A DNA stretch of 62,465 nt from UBA1731 sp964440985 (GCA_964440985.1 CAYTWE010000009.1:1-62465); one strand, 5' to 3'; positions 37,494-46,574 are shown, counted from the first letter of the stretch. Numbers and translations: made by a program. Notes: generated from the letters alone by a model not told the origin.

Positions 37494-38582
37494 TCAGGTG
37501 GCGGATGTCGGCGGCGGCATCGCACGCAGACGCAGCTGGCCGCAGGCGGCCTGGCTCTCCTTGCCGCGCGAACGGCGAATCATCGTCTGTACGCGGTTTT
37601 TCATGAGCACGTCGAGGAACATCATCATCGTCGCCTCGTCCGGCGTCTTGAAGTCAGGCCTGTGGTCGACCGGCGAAAGCGGTATGAGGTTGACCTTTGC
37701 CATCGGCACTTCGCGCACACGGCGGGCAAGGGCTTCGGCGCATTGTCGCGAATCGTTCACGCCGCGAATGACTGTGTACTCGAACGTTATTATGCGCTTG
37801 GTCTTGAGTGTGTAGTCCCTGCAGGCGGACATCAGCTCTGCGAGCGGCCACCGGCGGTTGACCGGCATGAGGCTGTCGCGGAGAGCGTCGTCCGGAGCAT
37901 GGAGAGAGACGGAAAGCTCGAACTGGATGCCCTCGGCGGCGAGCTTCGCAAAGCCCGGCACTACGCCGCACGTCGACAGGGTGATGTGTCGTGCGCCGAG
38001 GTTGGTGCCTTTCCCTGCATTGATGAGCTTGAGCGCCCGCATGGTTTCGTCGTAGTTGGCGAACGGTTCGCCCATCCCCATCACAACCATGTTTGTGAGC
38101 GTTCCGTACTTTCTGGCGGCCATCACCTCGGCGACGATCTCGTCCGCCTTCAGCGAACGTACAAGTCCCTTCGAGCCGCTTGCGCAGAACGCGCACCCCA
38201 TTGCGCATCCCACTTGCGTCGATACGCACTGCGTGAGGCGCACCGTCTCGCGTCCGCCATCGCCGCCTTTCCCGTACACCGGTATCACGACGGTCTCCAC
38301 GAGTTCGCCGTCGTGCATCTTCAGCAGCAGTTTCTTCGTTCCGTCGGGCGAAGTGTCGCAGGCGACCTCCTCCGCCGGAACGATGGGAAACTCCTGTTTG
38401 AGCGTTTCCCGGAAATCCTTGGGAAGCGTCGTCGCCTGATCCCAATCGGTTATGTAGTCGCGATAGAGTGACTGGAGTATCTGGTCTGCGCGGAATGCCC
38501 GCAGGCCACGCTCCTTGAGCATCGCCTTCCATTCATCGGGAAGTATCGACCATGCTGGCGTGGCCGCGCGGGATTCAGGCAT
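37494..38582 (-). CDS. rlmN: Dual-specificity 23S rRNA/tRNA adenine-C2 methyltransferase
   Basis: RlmN is a radical SAM enzyme that methylates A2503 of 23S rRNA and A37 of some tRNAs. The 362-residue protein contains CAMGCAFC (C-x3-C-x2-C cluster site) near residue 125, VVMGMGEPFANYD, and the C-terminal CGQL with the second catalytic Cys. It has a C-terminal tail of about 15 residues rich in Pro and Thr beyond CGQL. The start is ATG at 38582. It reads leftward after the lipoprotein gene with an 18-base gap. Confidence 0.95.
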   Translation of the reverse strand: MPESRAATPAWSILPDEWKAMLKERGLRAFRADQILQSLYRDYITDWDQATTLPKDFRETLKQEFPIVPAEEVACDTSPDGTKKLLLKMHDGELVETVVIPVYGKGGDGGRETVRLTQCVSTQVGCAMGCAFCASGSKGLVRSLKADEIVAEVMAARKYGTLTNMVVMGMGEPFANYDETMRALKLINAGKGTNLGARHITLSTCGVVPGFAKLAAEGIQFELSVSLHAPDDALRDSLMPVNRRWPLAELMSACRDYTLKTKRIITFEYTVIRGVNDSRQCAEALARRVREVPMAKVNLIPLSPVDHRPDFKTPDEATMMMFLDVLMKNRVQTMIRRSRGKESQAACGQLRLRAMPPPTSAT

Positions 38583-38600
38583 TTTTCAGTCTCGCTTGGA

Positions 38601-39818
38601 TTACTTCATCCGGCCGGTATAGGCGTCGGAGCCGGAATTGTCAATCTTCGTCTTGAAGAATTCGTCCGCAGCCTTGTTGCGGGCTGCATCCCACGGGCGC
38701 GGATTTCCGACGAGCTGCACTGCCCAGAGCTTGAGCTGGCGCTTGTGCCAGTTGACCATGCAGTTCGTGCCCCATGCGCCGCCGTGCCCGAACCAGCTGT
38801 TCTCGTTATCCGTTTCCGGCGCGGAGAGGCCGAGCGAGTAGCCGCCCATTCCCTTCGGGCGCGTGGACACAGCGAGAATGCTCTTCACCGTCTCCTCCTT
38901 GAGGATGCGCACGCCATTCTCGCCGACGCCGAGGTTCATCAGCATCTTGTAGAACTTCACCTGGTCGCGTGCGGTGGTCCAGAGGCCGGCGCCGGCGGAG
39001 GAGAACACGCGGTCATCGTTGTACGGACGCCCCATCGAGGGATTCTCGCTTCTCCATTTCGCCGGCTGTCCGTCCTTGACCTCGTACATCTCTATCTGGT
39101 CCGCGAGCTGCGCATCCGTCGGCCAGAAGCCTGACGCCTTCATGCCGAGCGGGTCGAGGACGCGCTCTTTCAGGAAGTCCTCCCAGCGCTTGCCGGAGAC
39201 CTTCTCGACGACCGCCGCACCGATGTCGATGCCGACATTGGAGTACTGCGTCTTTGTGCCAGGCTCGAACTGCAGCGGAAGCGCGGCGGCCATGGCGGCG
39301 ACGGAGCGGAGCGGCATGCGGCGGGACCATCCGCCTATTGCCGTGAAGGAGGGGAGCTCAAACGCGAAACCGCCGGTGTGGTTCAGAACCATGCGGACAG
39401 TAAGCGTGTTCTTCGCCTTGGCGATCGTCTGCACACCGTTCGATTCAGACTGCTTGACCCACAGATTGCCGAACTCCGGAAGATACTTGGAGACGGGGTC
39501 GTCGAGATTCAGCTTGCCCTCCTCAACGAGGATGGCCGCGGTGACGCCGCAGAAGCCCTTCGTCTGCGAACACTGCATGTATACGTCGTCAAGCGTGATC
39601 GGACGCTTCTTCTCCACGTCTGCGTAACCGATGCATGAAGTCTCCTGCACACCGTTGTTGTACAGGATGCTCACCGCTCCCGGCAGCTCACCTTTTTCAA
39701 CCCATGGAGCGACAGCGTCGGCGACATAGCTCGTGCCGGAGTCCTTTGGGCAGTTCTGAGAAACGCAACCGGCGAGCGCAAGTGCCGCCGCGACGATGAA
39801 TGGCTTGAGTGTTTTCAT
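38601..39818 (-). CDS. Beta-lactamase/esterase-family lipoprotein (serine hydrolase)
   Basis: The start at 39818 gives a 405-residue protein with a lipoprotein signal (ALALAGC, Cys at about 17). A class C beta-lactamase/D-alanyl carboxypeptidase-like domain follows with S-x-x-K in CSQTKGF near residue 92 and the Y-S-N triad in TKYSNVG. It belongs to the family including EstB-type esterases; substrate may be a peptide, ester or lactam. A longer upstream reading frame overlaps the TPP riboswitch and thiC and is rejected. It is transcribed away from thiC. Confidence 0.85.
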   Translation of the reverse strand: MKTLKPFIVAAALALAGCVSQNCPKDSGTSYVADAVAPWVEKGELPGAVSILYNNGVQETSCIGYADVEKKRPITLDDVYMQCSQTKGFCGVTAAILVEEGKLNLDDPVSKYLPEFGNLWVKQSESNGVQTIAKAKNTLTVRMVLNHTGGFAFELPSFTAIGGWSRRMPLRSVAAMAAALPLQFEPGTKTQYSNVGIDIGAAVVEKVSGKRWEDFLKERVLDPLGMKASGFWPTDAQLADQIEMYEVKDGQPAKWRSENPSMGRPYNDDRVFSSAGAGLWTTARDQVKFYKMLMNLGVGENGVRILKEETVKSILAVSTRPKGMGGYSLGLSAPETDNENSWFGHGGAWGTNCMVNWHKRQLKLWAVQLVGNPRPWDAARNKAADEFFKTKIDNSGSDAYTGRMK

Positions 39819-39852
39819 GATGCGCAAAAGTATACCATAAATAACTGTGGGA

Positions 39853-39863
39853 TGTGGTATAAT
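39853..39863 (+). promoter_or_regulatory. Extended -10 promoter of thiC
   Basis: TGTGGTATAAT with the hexamer at 39858-39863, just before the riboswitch. Confidence 0.75.
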
Positions 39864-39876
39864 GTCGCGCCATCGA

Positions 39877-39957
39877 TCGGGGTGCTTGGCGGCGTGGTGC
39901 CGTCCGGCTGAGATGAGACCCGTGAACCTGAACAGGGTAATTCCTGCGGAGGAAATA
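39877..39957 (+). promoter_or_regulatory. TPP riboswitch (Thi-box)
   Basis: The stretch has the conserved TPP aptamer pieces in order: GGGGTGC, GCTGAGATGAGACCC, GTGAACCTGAACAGGGT, and AATTCCTGCGGAGGAA. It lies immediately before thiC. The thiC ribosome site GGAGG is inside the conserved 3' segment, so TPP binding should block translation initiation directly. Confidence 0.9.
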
Positions 39958-39959
39958 AG

Positions 39960-41264
39960 ATGACGCAGCTGCAAGCAGCCCGCAAGGGCATTGTGACTGA
40001 AGCCATGAAGACCGTGGCTTCCGACGAAAACTTGAGCGAGGCCGCCGTGTGCGCCGCCGTCGCATCCGGCGAGGCGGTGATTCCGCTCAATCCGAACCAT
40101 GCAAACGCCATGCCTGTGGGCGTGGGGCGGATGTTCACCACAAAGATAAACGCCAACCTCGGGAGAAGCGTCACACATTCCGGACGCGGCGACGAACTCG
40201 ACAAGCTGAATGTCGCGCTTGCCGCCGGTGCGGACTTCGTGATGGATCTTTCGGTCGGGACGGATGATCTCAAGTCCATAAGACAGGGTATGCTCGACGC
40301 CAGCCCGAAGCCACTCGGCACCGTGCCAGTATACGAGACGATATCACGTCTTGAGGGTGACATTCCGCAGATGAACCCTGCGTTCCTGATTGACGTGATA
40401 CGTTCGCAGGCGGAGCAGGGTGTGGATTTCATGACGCTCCATGCCGGTCTGCTTCTCCGGCATATTCCGCAGGCGATGAAGCGACGTATGGGGATCGTTT
40501 CGCGTGGCGGTGCAATCATGGCGGAGTGGATGATGGAGAACAGATCCGAAAATCCGCTCTACGTGCATTGGGATGAAGTGATGGACATCCTCGCGGAGCA
40601 TGATGTCACGGTGTCGCTTGGGGACGGGCTTCGTCCCGGATGCCTTGCGGACGCATCGGACGCAGCGCAGTTCGGTGAGCTGGACGTTCTGGGTGAGCTT
40701 GTGGAGCGGTGCCGCAAGCGTGGCGTTCAGGTGATGGTCGAAGGGCCTGGGCACGTTCCGTTCGATCAGATCAGGATGAACATGGAGCGGCAGCAGAGCG
40801 TGTGCGCAAAGGCGCCGTTTTACGTGCTTGGCCCCGTGACCACCGACATAGCCCCCGGCTACGACCATATCGTTTCAGCCATCGGCGCAACCGCCGCCGC
40901 AACTTACGGCGCATCGCTTCTCTGCTATGTCACACCTGCGGAGCATCTTGGCCTTCCGGATGCGGAGGAGGTGCATCAGGGATGCATCGCGTACCGGATC
41001 GCCGCCCATGCCGGCGATGTGGCGCGTGGACTTCCCGGTGCGCGGAAGCGCGATGATGAGATGGCCGATGCCCGTGCCGCATTCGACTGGGAGCGGCAGT
41101 TCGAGCTGAGCCTTGATCCAAAGCACGCGAAGGAACGGTGGCTCAGAACCCGTGCGTTCACGGATGAGGCGCATGACGACGACCACTGCTCGATGTGCGG
41201 GAAGCAGTTCTGCGCCGTAAGGACGTCGCGGCGCATCAAGTCTCTTGCGGCGTCGATCGGTTAG
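39960..41264 (+). CDS. thiC: Phosphomethylpyrimidine (HMP-P) synthase
   Basis: ThiC is a radical SAM enzyme that rearranges AIR to HMP-P, the pyrimidine of thiamine. The 434-residue protein shows NPNHANAMPVGVG, MVEGPGHVPFDQ, GPVTTDIAPGYDHI and the C-terminal cluster site CSMCGKQFC (C-x2-C-x4-C). It lacks the long N-terminal extension of the E. coli enzyme and matches the shorter bacterial form. Control by the upstream TPP riboswitch is expected. A thiD gene for the next step lies at 48620. The 3' end overlaps the convergent bioB by 4 bases. Confidence 0.97.
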   Translation: MTQLQAARKGIVTEAMKTVASDENLSEAAVCAAVASGEAVIPLNPNHANAMPVGVGRMFTTKINANLGRSVTHSGRGDELDKLNVALAAGADFVMDLSVGTDDLKSIRQGMLDASPKPLGTVPVYETISRLEGDIPQMNPAFLIDVIRSQAEQGVDFMTLHAGLLLRHIPQAMKRRMGIVSRGGAIMAEWMMENRSENPLYVHWDEVMDILAEHDVTVSLGDGLRPGCLADASDAAQFGELDVLGELVERCRKRGVQVMVEGPGHVPFDQIRMNMERQQSVCAKAPFYVLGPVTTDIAPGYDHIVSAIGATAAATYGASLLCYVTPAEHLGLPDAEEVHQGCIAYRIAAHAGDVARGLPGARKRDDEMADARAAFDWERQFELSLDPKHAKERWLRTRAFTDEAHDDDHCSMCGKQFCAVRTSRRIKSLAASIG

Positions 41265-42199
41265 CGCTTTGCGCCCCCAACGGAATATCCCGCCCGGAGC
41301 GCGAGTTCGCGGTCATCGTTGAAGTCCGCTCCAGGCGTCGTGAGCAGTGTTCCCGCTATTCCGGCGGACATTCCGACGTGGATGCACATGGCGGCCGTCT
41401 CGTCGCTCATGTCGCGCCGTCCGCCGGCGAAGCGCAGGGGTGTGGACGGATTTACGAGACGGAGCAGCGCCACGGAGTCGATTATGCGGTCGGCGTCAAG
41501 CGTTCGACGATCGCCGAGAGGCGTTCCCTTTATGGGATGGAGGATGTTCACCGGAATTGAGTCCGGCGCAATGTCCCTCAGGGCGAACGCGAACTCCACC
41601 AGCTGCTCGTCCGTTTCGCCCATGCCGATGATCCCGCCGCAGCATATCTGGAAGCCGAGCCTTTTCGCGGCGTTCAGCGTTGCGATCTTGTCGGCGGTCG
41701 TATGCGTTGTGCAGAGCGTCTTGAAGAGTGATGGAGCCGCTTCAATGTTGCAGTGAATCCGTTCAAGCCCCGCAGCCTTGAGACGCCGGAGGTCGTTTTC
41801 AGAAAGAAGTCCGAAGGAGGCGCACAGGCCGATCTTCGTCGCCTTCCGCATTGCCGCAAGCGCGGCGCATACGTTGTCGATGTCCTGCGGAGAGAGCCGT
41901 CTGCCGGATGTGACGATGCCTATGCGGTCTGCGCCGTTCGCCTCCGCCTCCTTCGCCGCGTTGACGCATTTCTCCGTGCCCACCCAGCCGTAGACGTCGC
42001 ACCCCGTCTGCCAGTGTGCGGACTGTGCGCACCACTTGCAATCCTCGGAGCAGCGTCCGCACTTTGCGTTGATGATGGAGCAGAAGTCGAATCTTTTTTC
42101 GACGCACTCCTCGGTTGTCCTGTGCGCCCGATCACGCAGTTCGCTGCGCCTTTCCGGCTTGAGCAGCGCCAACGCCTCGTCTCTGTCAATGCCATTCAT
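41261..42199 (-). CDS. bioB: Biotin synthase
   Basis: BioB inserts sulphur into dethiobiotin to form biotin. The 312-residue protein has CSEDCKWC (radical SAM site), CGGIIGMGET, and HPIKGTPLGD with RFAGGRRDM (an R in the [2Fe-2S] region). AAGGACAG lies upstream of the ATG. No other bio genes are adjacent. It converges on thiC with a 4-base overlap. Confidence 0.95.
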   Translation of the reverse strand: MNGIDRDEALALLKPERRSELRDRAHRTTEECVEKRFDFCSIINAKCGRCSEDCKWCAQSAHWQTGCDVYGWVGTEKCVNAAKEAEANGADRIGIVTSGRRLSPQDIDNVCAALAAMRKATKIGLCASFGLLSENDLRRLKAAGLERIHCNIEAAPSLFKTLCTTHTTADKIATLNAAKRLGFQICCGGIIGMGETDEQLVEFAFALRDIAPDSIPVNILHPIKGTPLGDRRTLDADRIIDSVALLRLVNPSTPLRFAGGRRDMSDETAAMCIHVGMSAGIAGTLLTTPGADFNDDRELALRAGYSVGGAKR

Positions 42200-42236
42200 C
42201 TGTACGCTGTCCTTTCAGAGAAAATCACTGTTGCGG

Positions 42237-43100
42237 TCAGATCTGTCCAAGTGCCGTTCCGCGTTCCGTTTCCGACAGCCGTTCATTCATGCTGCCAGTC
42301 CTGTAGCCATGGAGGTCGAGCGTGACGTATGCGAAGCCGAGCCTCTTCAATGCGTCTGCAATCTCGCCTGAACACGTGGCGAGCCGCGGAATGTCGGCCG
42401 GCGGCGTTTCGATGCGGGCGATGTCGCCGTGCACCCGCACACGCAGCTGCGAAAGCCACGGATATGAGTCAATGAGCCATTGCTCCGCCCGCTCAATGCG
42501 TTCAAGCGTCTCGGCGGTGATCCGTTCGCCGTAGGGTATGCGGGATGCGAGACAGGCGAACGACGGCTTTTCCCATGTCGCAAGTCCCATCTTTCTGGAT
42601 AGCAGACGAATCTCCGCCTTGGTGAGACCTGCCTCGTGGAGCGGACTCAATATGCCAAGTTCACGTATTGCGCGTCGCCCCGGGCGGAAGTCGCCGTCAT
42701 CGTCGCGGTTTGCGCCCTCGATCACTGCGGCGAGTCTGTTCTCTGCGGCGAAGGCGGCCAGTTTCGAGAACATGGCTTTCTTGCAGTGGTAGCAGCGGTC
42801 TGGATTGTTTGCGGTGAATCCTGGGATCGAAAGTTCCGCCGAGTCGACAATCACATGGCGGATTCCGCCGTTCATGCAGAACGATGCAGCCTCCTCAAGC
42901 TCCCTGTGCGGAAACGTGCGTGACCTGATCGTCACCGCAACGGAGCCGTCGCCCATCTCCTCGTGGGCAACCTTCAGCAGGAATGTGGAATCCACGCCGG
43001 ACGAAAACGCAACAACCGCGCTTCCGAGCCTGCGAAGGCGTTCACGAAGCCTTTCAAGCTTCGCGGCCGTTTCGCCGGGTATGTCAGTTCCTTCATCCAT
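42237..43100 (-). CDS. larE: LarE-like ATP-dependent sacrificial sulphur transferase
   Basis: LarE donates cysteine sulphur to the pyridinium cofactor of lactate racemase-type nickel enzymes. The 287-residue protein has a PP-loop VVAFSSGVDST (first Gly of the usual SGGVDS replaced by Ser), NPDRCYHCKKAMF, EGANRDDDGDFRPGRRA, and CLASRIPYGERI with the candidate sulphur-donating Cys. No larB, larC or larA is in the window. It reads leftward behind a promoter at 43162-43172 and precedes bioB. Confidence 0.85.
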   Translation of the reverse strand: MDEGTDIPGETAAKLERLRERLRRLGSAVVAFSSGVDSTFLLKVAHEEMGDGSVAVTIRSRTFPHRELEEAASFCMNGGIRHVIVDSAELSIPGFTANNPDRCYHCKKAMFSKLAAFAAENRLAAVIEGANRDDDGDFRPGRRAIRELGILSPLHEAGLTKAEIRLLSRKMGLATWEKPSFACLASRIPYGERITAETLERIERAEQWLIDSYPWLSQLRVRVHGDIARIETPPADIPRLATCSGEIADALKRLGFAYVTLDLHGYRTGSMNERLSETERGTALGQI

Positions 43101-43161
43101 TTTCGTCGATGCCTTCGATGTCTGTGCGGCAGGGCTTTTCAGGCATCCAAAACGGGGCTGA

Positions 43162-43172
43162 ATTATAGCAAA
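43162..43172 (-). promoter_or_regulatory. Promoter of the larE-like gene
   Basis: On the minus strand TTTGCTATAAT with the hexamer at 43162-43167, about 60 bases before the start codon; the TGC form is an extended -10. Confidence 0.6.
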
Positions 43173-43225
43173 CGGGACGATGCCGGATCATCGGAATTAT
43201 CTATGGCGGAAAAAGGGAAAAACGC

Positions 43226-43255
43226 TTGTATCAGAAAAGGCCGCAGTGGTATAAT
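43226..43255 (+). promoter_or_regulatory. Promoter of the trp operon
   Basis: TTGTAT (43226-43231) and TATAAT (43250-43255) with 18 bases between, plus AGTGG extension. Confidence 0.75.
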
Positions 43256-43281
43256 GCGCGCCGTTCAAGAGAATAAGTGTC

Positions 43282-43362
43282 ATGAACGGACAGTTCCAGT
43301 TTTGGTGGTGGCGCAACTTCGGCCTTTCGGCCGGAGCGAGTGAGTGCGCCCGGAACTGGTGA
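43282..43362 (+). CDS. trpL: trp operon leader peptide
   Basis: Twenty-six codons encode MNGQFQFWWWRNFGLS and end RNW. Three consecutive TGG codons followed later by a fourth are the classic sensor for charged tryptophanyl-tRNA. A pause hairpin can form around the middle of the frame (GCGCA with TGCGC). A terminator follows at 43393-43429, before trpE. Together this is ribosome-mediated transcription attenuation, as in enterobacteria. It shares the MN-x-x-F-x-F opening with the leu leader. Confidence 0.85.
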   Translation: MNGQFQFWWWRNFGLSAGASECARNW

Positions 43363-43392
43363 ACTGAAATCCCAGAGACACATGTCCGATAG

Positions 43393-43429
43393 CGGCCCCG
43401 CTCCAGTCGAGCGGGGCCGTTTCGTTTTT
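43393..43429 (+). terminator. trp attenuator hairpin
   Basis: A perfect 10-base-pair stem (CGGCCCCGCT with AGCGGGGCCG), 7-base loop, and TTTCGTTTTT tract. It ends 72 bases before trpE. Confidence 0.85.
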
Positions 43430-43501
43430 GCGACTTGCACATTTGCAGGTCGCTTCACAGGATTGCGAATGAGCAGATTGAAATTCAAAAGGAGTATGCA
43501 T

Positions 43502-44962
43502 ATGCTGAAAGAGTTGACTGAGACAGAGTTCGCGGAACGCGCCGCAGGGGGCGGAACCGTTCCGGTGTACAGGGAGTATCTCGCGGACATGGATACGCCG
43601 GTGTCGGTGCTGGCGAGGATTGGCGATCGTGACGCCTTCCTGTTGGAGAGTGTTGCGGGATGCGGTTCGGGTTCACGCTATTCGTTCCTCGGCTTGAATC
43701 CGGAGGAGACCGTGTTCGCAAAGGACGGAGCAGTGTTTTCGCGCAAGGCAGGCGGGGATGTCGAGTTCCTTCCGGATGCCGATGTGCTGGCGGCTCTCCG
43801 CCGGATTCTCGGTGCGCGTGATTTCCGCGCAGATCCGTCGCTTCCCCCGCTTCAGGGCGGTGCGGTCGGATATCTCGCCTACGACGCGATCTCGGATTTC
43901 GAGCCGCGTGTGCGGGTGACGCCTGAGGCGGATGCGCCGACAGCTGCGTTCATGCTTACGGACACGGTGCTTGTGTTCGACAATCTGCGCCGCACGGTGA
44001 CGGTCATAGTCTGTGTAGACGCGAACAGACCGGATGCCTACCGGCGCGGGCGCGAGAGGATAGACGAGATCCATGCACGTCTGTTCCTGCGAGAACGGTG
44101 CGCTGTGCGTTCGCGTGCATTCGAACATTCGGGGGACTTCGTGCCTGAGATGTCCTCAGACGAATTTGCCGACATTGTTGCGAAGTGCAAAAGGGACATC
44201 CTGAACGGAGAGTGCATCCAGATCGTTCCGTCGCAAAAGTTCACGAAGGAGTCCGATGCGGATTCCGTATCGCTGTACCGCGCACTTCGCATGGTGAATC
44301 CGTCGCCGTACAACATCTACATGAAGATCGGCGGACGCACACTCATAGGATCGTCGCCGGAAGAGCTCGTGAAGCTTGAAGGGCGCAGATGCACCACGTG
44401 CCCAATCGCGGGAACGCGTCCGAGAGGCGCAACGCCTGAAGCGGACGCCGCCAACGAAAGGGAGCTGACGTCCGATTCGAAGGAGAACGCAGAGCACGTC
44501 ATGCTTGTCGATCTCGGGCGCAACGATCTCGGCAGGGTCTCCGAAACGGGAAGCGTAAAGGTGTCGTCGTTCGCGCACGTTGAGCGGTATTCGCACGTGA
44601 TGCATCTTGTGTCGGAGGTTGAAGGGCGGCTTGCCGGCGGCAAGGACGGGTTTGACCTTCTCCGTGCTGCGTTCCCGGCGGGTACGCTCACGGGTGCGCC
44701 GAAGATCCGCGCCATGGAGTTGATAGCGAAGTACGAAAAGTCGCCTCGCGGCGCATACGGCGGCGCGGCCGGGTACTTCAGCAACACGGGCGACATGGAC
44801 TTTGCGATAATCATCCGTACGCTCGTGAAGACCGGGCGCACACTCACGATGAGGGCGGGAGCCGGCATTGTCGCCGACTCGGATCCGGCAAAGGAGTATC
44901 AGGAGACGATAAACAAGTCAAAGGCGGTGTTCGAGGCAGTCCGTTTCGCGGAGACGCTCTGA
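43502..44962 (+). CDS. trpE: Anthranilate synthase component I
   Basis: TrpE converts chorismate to anthranilate with ammonia from TrpG. The 486-residue protein has PVYREYLADMDTPVSVL near the N-terminus (feedback region) and the chorismate-binding core: QIVPSQKF, IGSSPEELVKLEG, CPIAGTRPRG, ERELTSDSKENAEHVMLVDLGRNDLG and GAPKIRAMELI. The start at 43502 is preferred because AAAAGGAG lies 7 bases upstream; an earlier in-frame reading frame covers the attenuator. The paralogue PabB is possible, but the Trp-rich leader and adjacent trpG-trpD support TrpE. Confidence 0.95.
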   Translation: MLKELTETEFAERAAGGGTVPVYREYLADMDTPVSVLARIGDRDAFLLESVAGCGSGSRYSFLGLNPEETVFAKDGAVFSRKAGGDVEFLPDADVLAALRRILGARDFRADPSLPPLQGGAVGYLAYDAISDFEPRVRVTPEADAPTAAFMLTDTVLVFDNLRRTVTVIVCVDANRPDAYRRGRERIDEIHARLFLRERCAVRSRAFEHSGDFVPEMSSDEFADIVAKCKRDILNGECIQIVPSQKFTKESDADSVSLYRALRMVNPSPYNIYMKIGGRTLIGSSPEELVKLEGRRCTTCPIAGTRPRGATPEADAANERELTSDSKENAEHVMLVDLGRNDLGRVSETGSVKVSSFAHVERYSHVMHLVSEVEGRLAGGKDGFDLLRAAFPAGTLTGAPKIRAMELIAKYEKSPRGAYGGAAGYFSNTGDMDFAIIIRTLVKTGRTLTMRAGAGIVADSDPAKEYQETINKSKAVFEAVRFAETL

Positions 44963-44988
44963 ACCAGAAACAGAAAGAAGAGGCATCC

Positions 44989-45570
44989 ATGATTCTGATG
45001 ATTGACAACTACGATTCATTCACGTACAACCTTGTGCAGGCGTTCCGCGAACTCGGTGCGGATATGCGGGTCGTCCGCAACGACGAGACGGACATTGACG
45101 GCATCCGCGCCTTGTCGCCGTCGGCTTTGGTGCTGTCGCCCGGCCCCGGCAATCCCGATTCCGCCGGCGTCACGCTTTCGGCGGTCGGCGCGTTCTCCGG
45201 AAGGATCCCCATCCTTGGCGTATGCCTTGGGCATCAGGCGATAGCGCAGGCGTTTGGCGGGAAGATTGTCCATGCCAAGCGTCTGATGCACGGAAAGACA
45301 AGCAAAATCCGCCATGACGGACGAGGCGTATTCACGGGAATGCCGCAGGGGTTCGAGGCGATGCGCTACCATTCTCTTGCCGTTGAGCGCGATACGCTGC
45401 CGGAATGCCTTGAGATATCGGCGGAGGCGGAGGATGGTGAGATCATGGGGCTGAGGCACAGGATTCTGCCGGTGGAGTCCGTGCAGTACCATCCCGAATC
45501 GATCGGAACGCCGGACGGGATGCGGCAGATGCGCAATTTCCTCATCATGGCAAAGGAGGTGCGGGCATGA
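44989..45570 (+). CDS. trpG: Anthranilate synthase component II (glutamine amidotransferase)
   Basis: The 193-residue class I amidotransferase releases ammonia from glutamine for TrpE. It shows MIDNYDSFTYNLVQ, LSPGPGNPDSAG, the nucleophile loop LGVCLGHQAI, and the His-Glu pair in VQYHPESI. It lies 26 bases after trpE and overlaps trpD by four bases. In such bacteria the same subunit may also serve folate synthesis as PabA. Confidence 0.95.
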   Translation: MILMIDNYDSFTYNLVQAFRELGADMRVVRNDETDIDGIRALSPSALVLSPGPGNPDSAGVTLSAVGAFSGRIPILGVCLGHQAIAQAFGGKIVHAKRLMHGKTSKIRHDGRGVFTGMPQGFEAMRYHSLAVERDTLPECLEISAEAEDGEIMGLRHRILPVESVQYHPESIGTPDGMRQMRNFLIMAKEVRA

Positions 45571-46574
45571 TCGTGCAGTCGCTGGTCAAGGCGCAGTCCG
45601 GCCGCCATCTCACGGAAGCGGAGGCATTCGCGACCTTCCGCGAAGTCATGAACGGAGAGGTCGTGAGCGAAGCTGTTCTGGCGTCGCTGCTCACCGCCAT
45701 GCAGATGAACGGCCCTGATGTCGCGGAGGTGACAGGGGCCGTGCGGGCGATGCGCGATGTCTGCATTCGCGTGAATGTGCCGGAAGACGCCGTCGATATC
45801 GTCGGTACGGGCGGTGATGGATTCTGCACCTTCAATGTATCCACAACGGCGGCGATGATCGCCGCAGGCGCCGGTGTGACAATCGCCAAGCACGGCAACC
45901 GGGCGGCGACGTCAAGAAGCGGATCTGCGGACTGCCTTGCCGCACTGGGCTACGACCTGATGAAGCCGCTGCCGGAGGTTGAGCGTTCAATCAGGGAGAA
46001 CGGCATAGGTTTCCTTTTCGCCAACCGCTGCCATCCGGCGATGATGTATGCCGCACCTGTGCGCAAGGCGTTGCCGTTCCGGACAATCTTCAATCTTCTC
46101 GGTCCGCTCTCGAATCCTGCAGGAGTGAAACGCTATGCGCTCGGCGTGTATGCGCCAGGCGTGATTTCGCTGTACGTGGAGACGCTGAAGGCGCTCGGCG
46201 TAAGGAAGGCGATCGTCTTCTGCGGTCCGGACGGCCTTGATGAGCTGGGGCTTGCCGGTGCGTCGCAGGTCGCCGAACTGGGCGAGGATGGCGAAGTGAA
46301 GAAATATGTGTTTGATCCGAAGAGGGTCTTCGGCGCGTTTAGTCCGGTGGAGACGATTCGCGGCGGCGGCCCTGCGGAGAATGCGCGGATTGCGCTGGAG
46401 ATCCTTTCCGGAAAGGATCGCGGCGCCAGGCGGGACGCAGCGGCGCTCAACGCCGCCGCCGCGATCCTTGCCGGCGGCAAGGCCGATTCGCTTGAGGATG
46501 GGCTTGGATGCGCATACGCCTCGATAGATTCAGGAAGCGCGTATGCAAAGCTCCGTGCGCTTGTCTCCGGCTGA
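45567..46574 (+). CDS. trpD: Anthranilate phosphoribosyltransferase
   Basis: TrpD joins anthranilate to PRPP. The 335-residue protein has DIVGTGGDGFCTFNVST (PRPP/anthranilate loop), AKHGNRAATSRSGSADCL and NLLGPLSNPA. ATGA overlap with trpG indicates coupling. The operon ends here, without trpC, trpF, trpB or trpA in the window, so the pathway must be completed elsewhere on the chromosome. Confidence 0.95.
   Translation: MIVQSLVKAQSGRHLTEAEAFATFREVMNGEVVSEAVLASLLTAMQMNGPDVAEVTGAVRAMRDVCIRVNVPEDAVDIVGTGGDGFCTFNVSTTAAMIAAGAGVTIAKHGNRAATSRSGSADCLAALGYDLMKPLPEVERSIRENGIGFLFANRCHPAMMYAAPVRKALPFRTIFNLLGPLSNPAGVKRYALGVYAPGVISLYVETLKALGVRKAIVFCGPDGLDELGLAGASQVAELGEDGEVKKYVFDPKRVFGAFSPVETIRGGGPAENARIALEILSGKDRGARRDAAALNAAAAILAGGKADSLEDGLGCAYASIDSGSAYAKLRALVSG

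Noticed and set aside
38601..40178. Extended start for the beta-lactamase-family gene
   Set aside because: The extra 120 codons cover the TPP riboswitch and part of thiC; a lipoprotein signal at 39818 is the better start.
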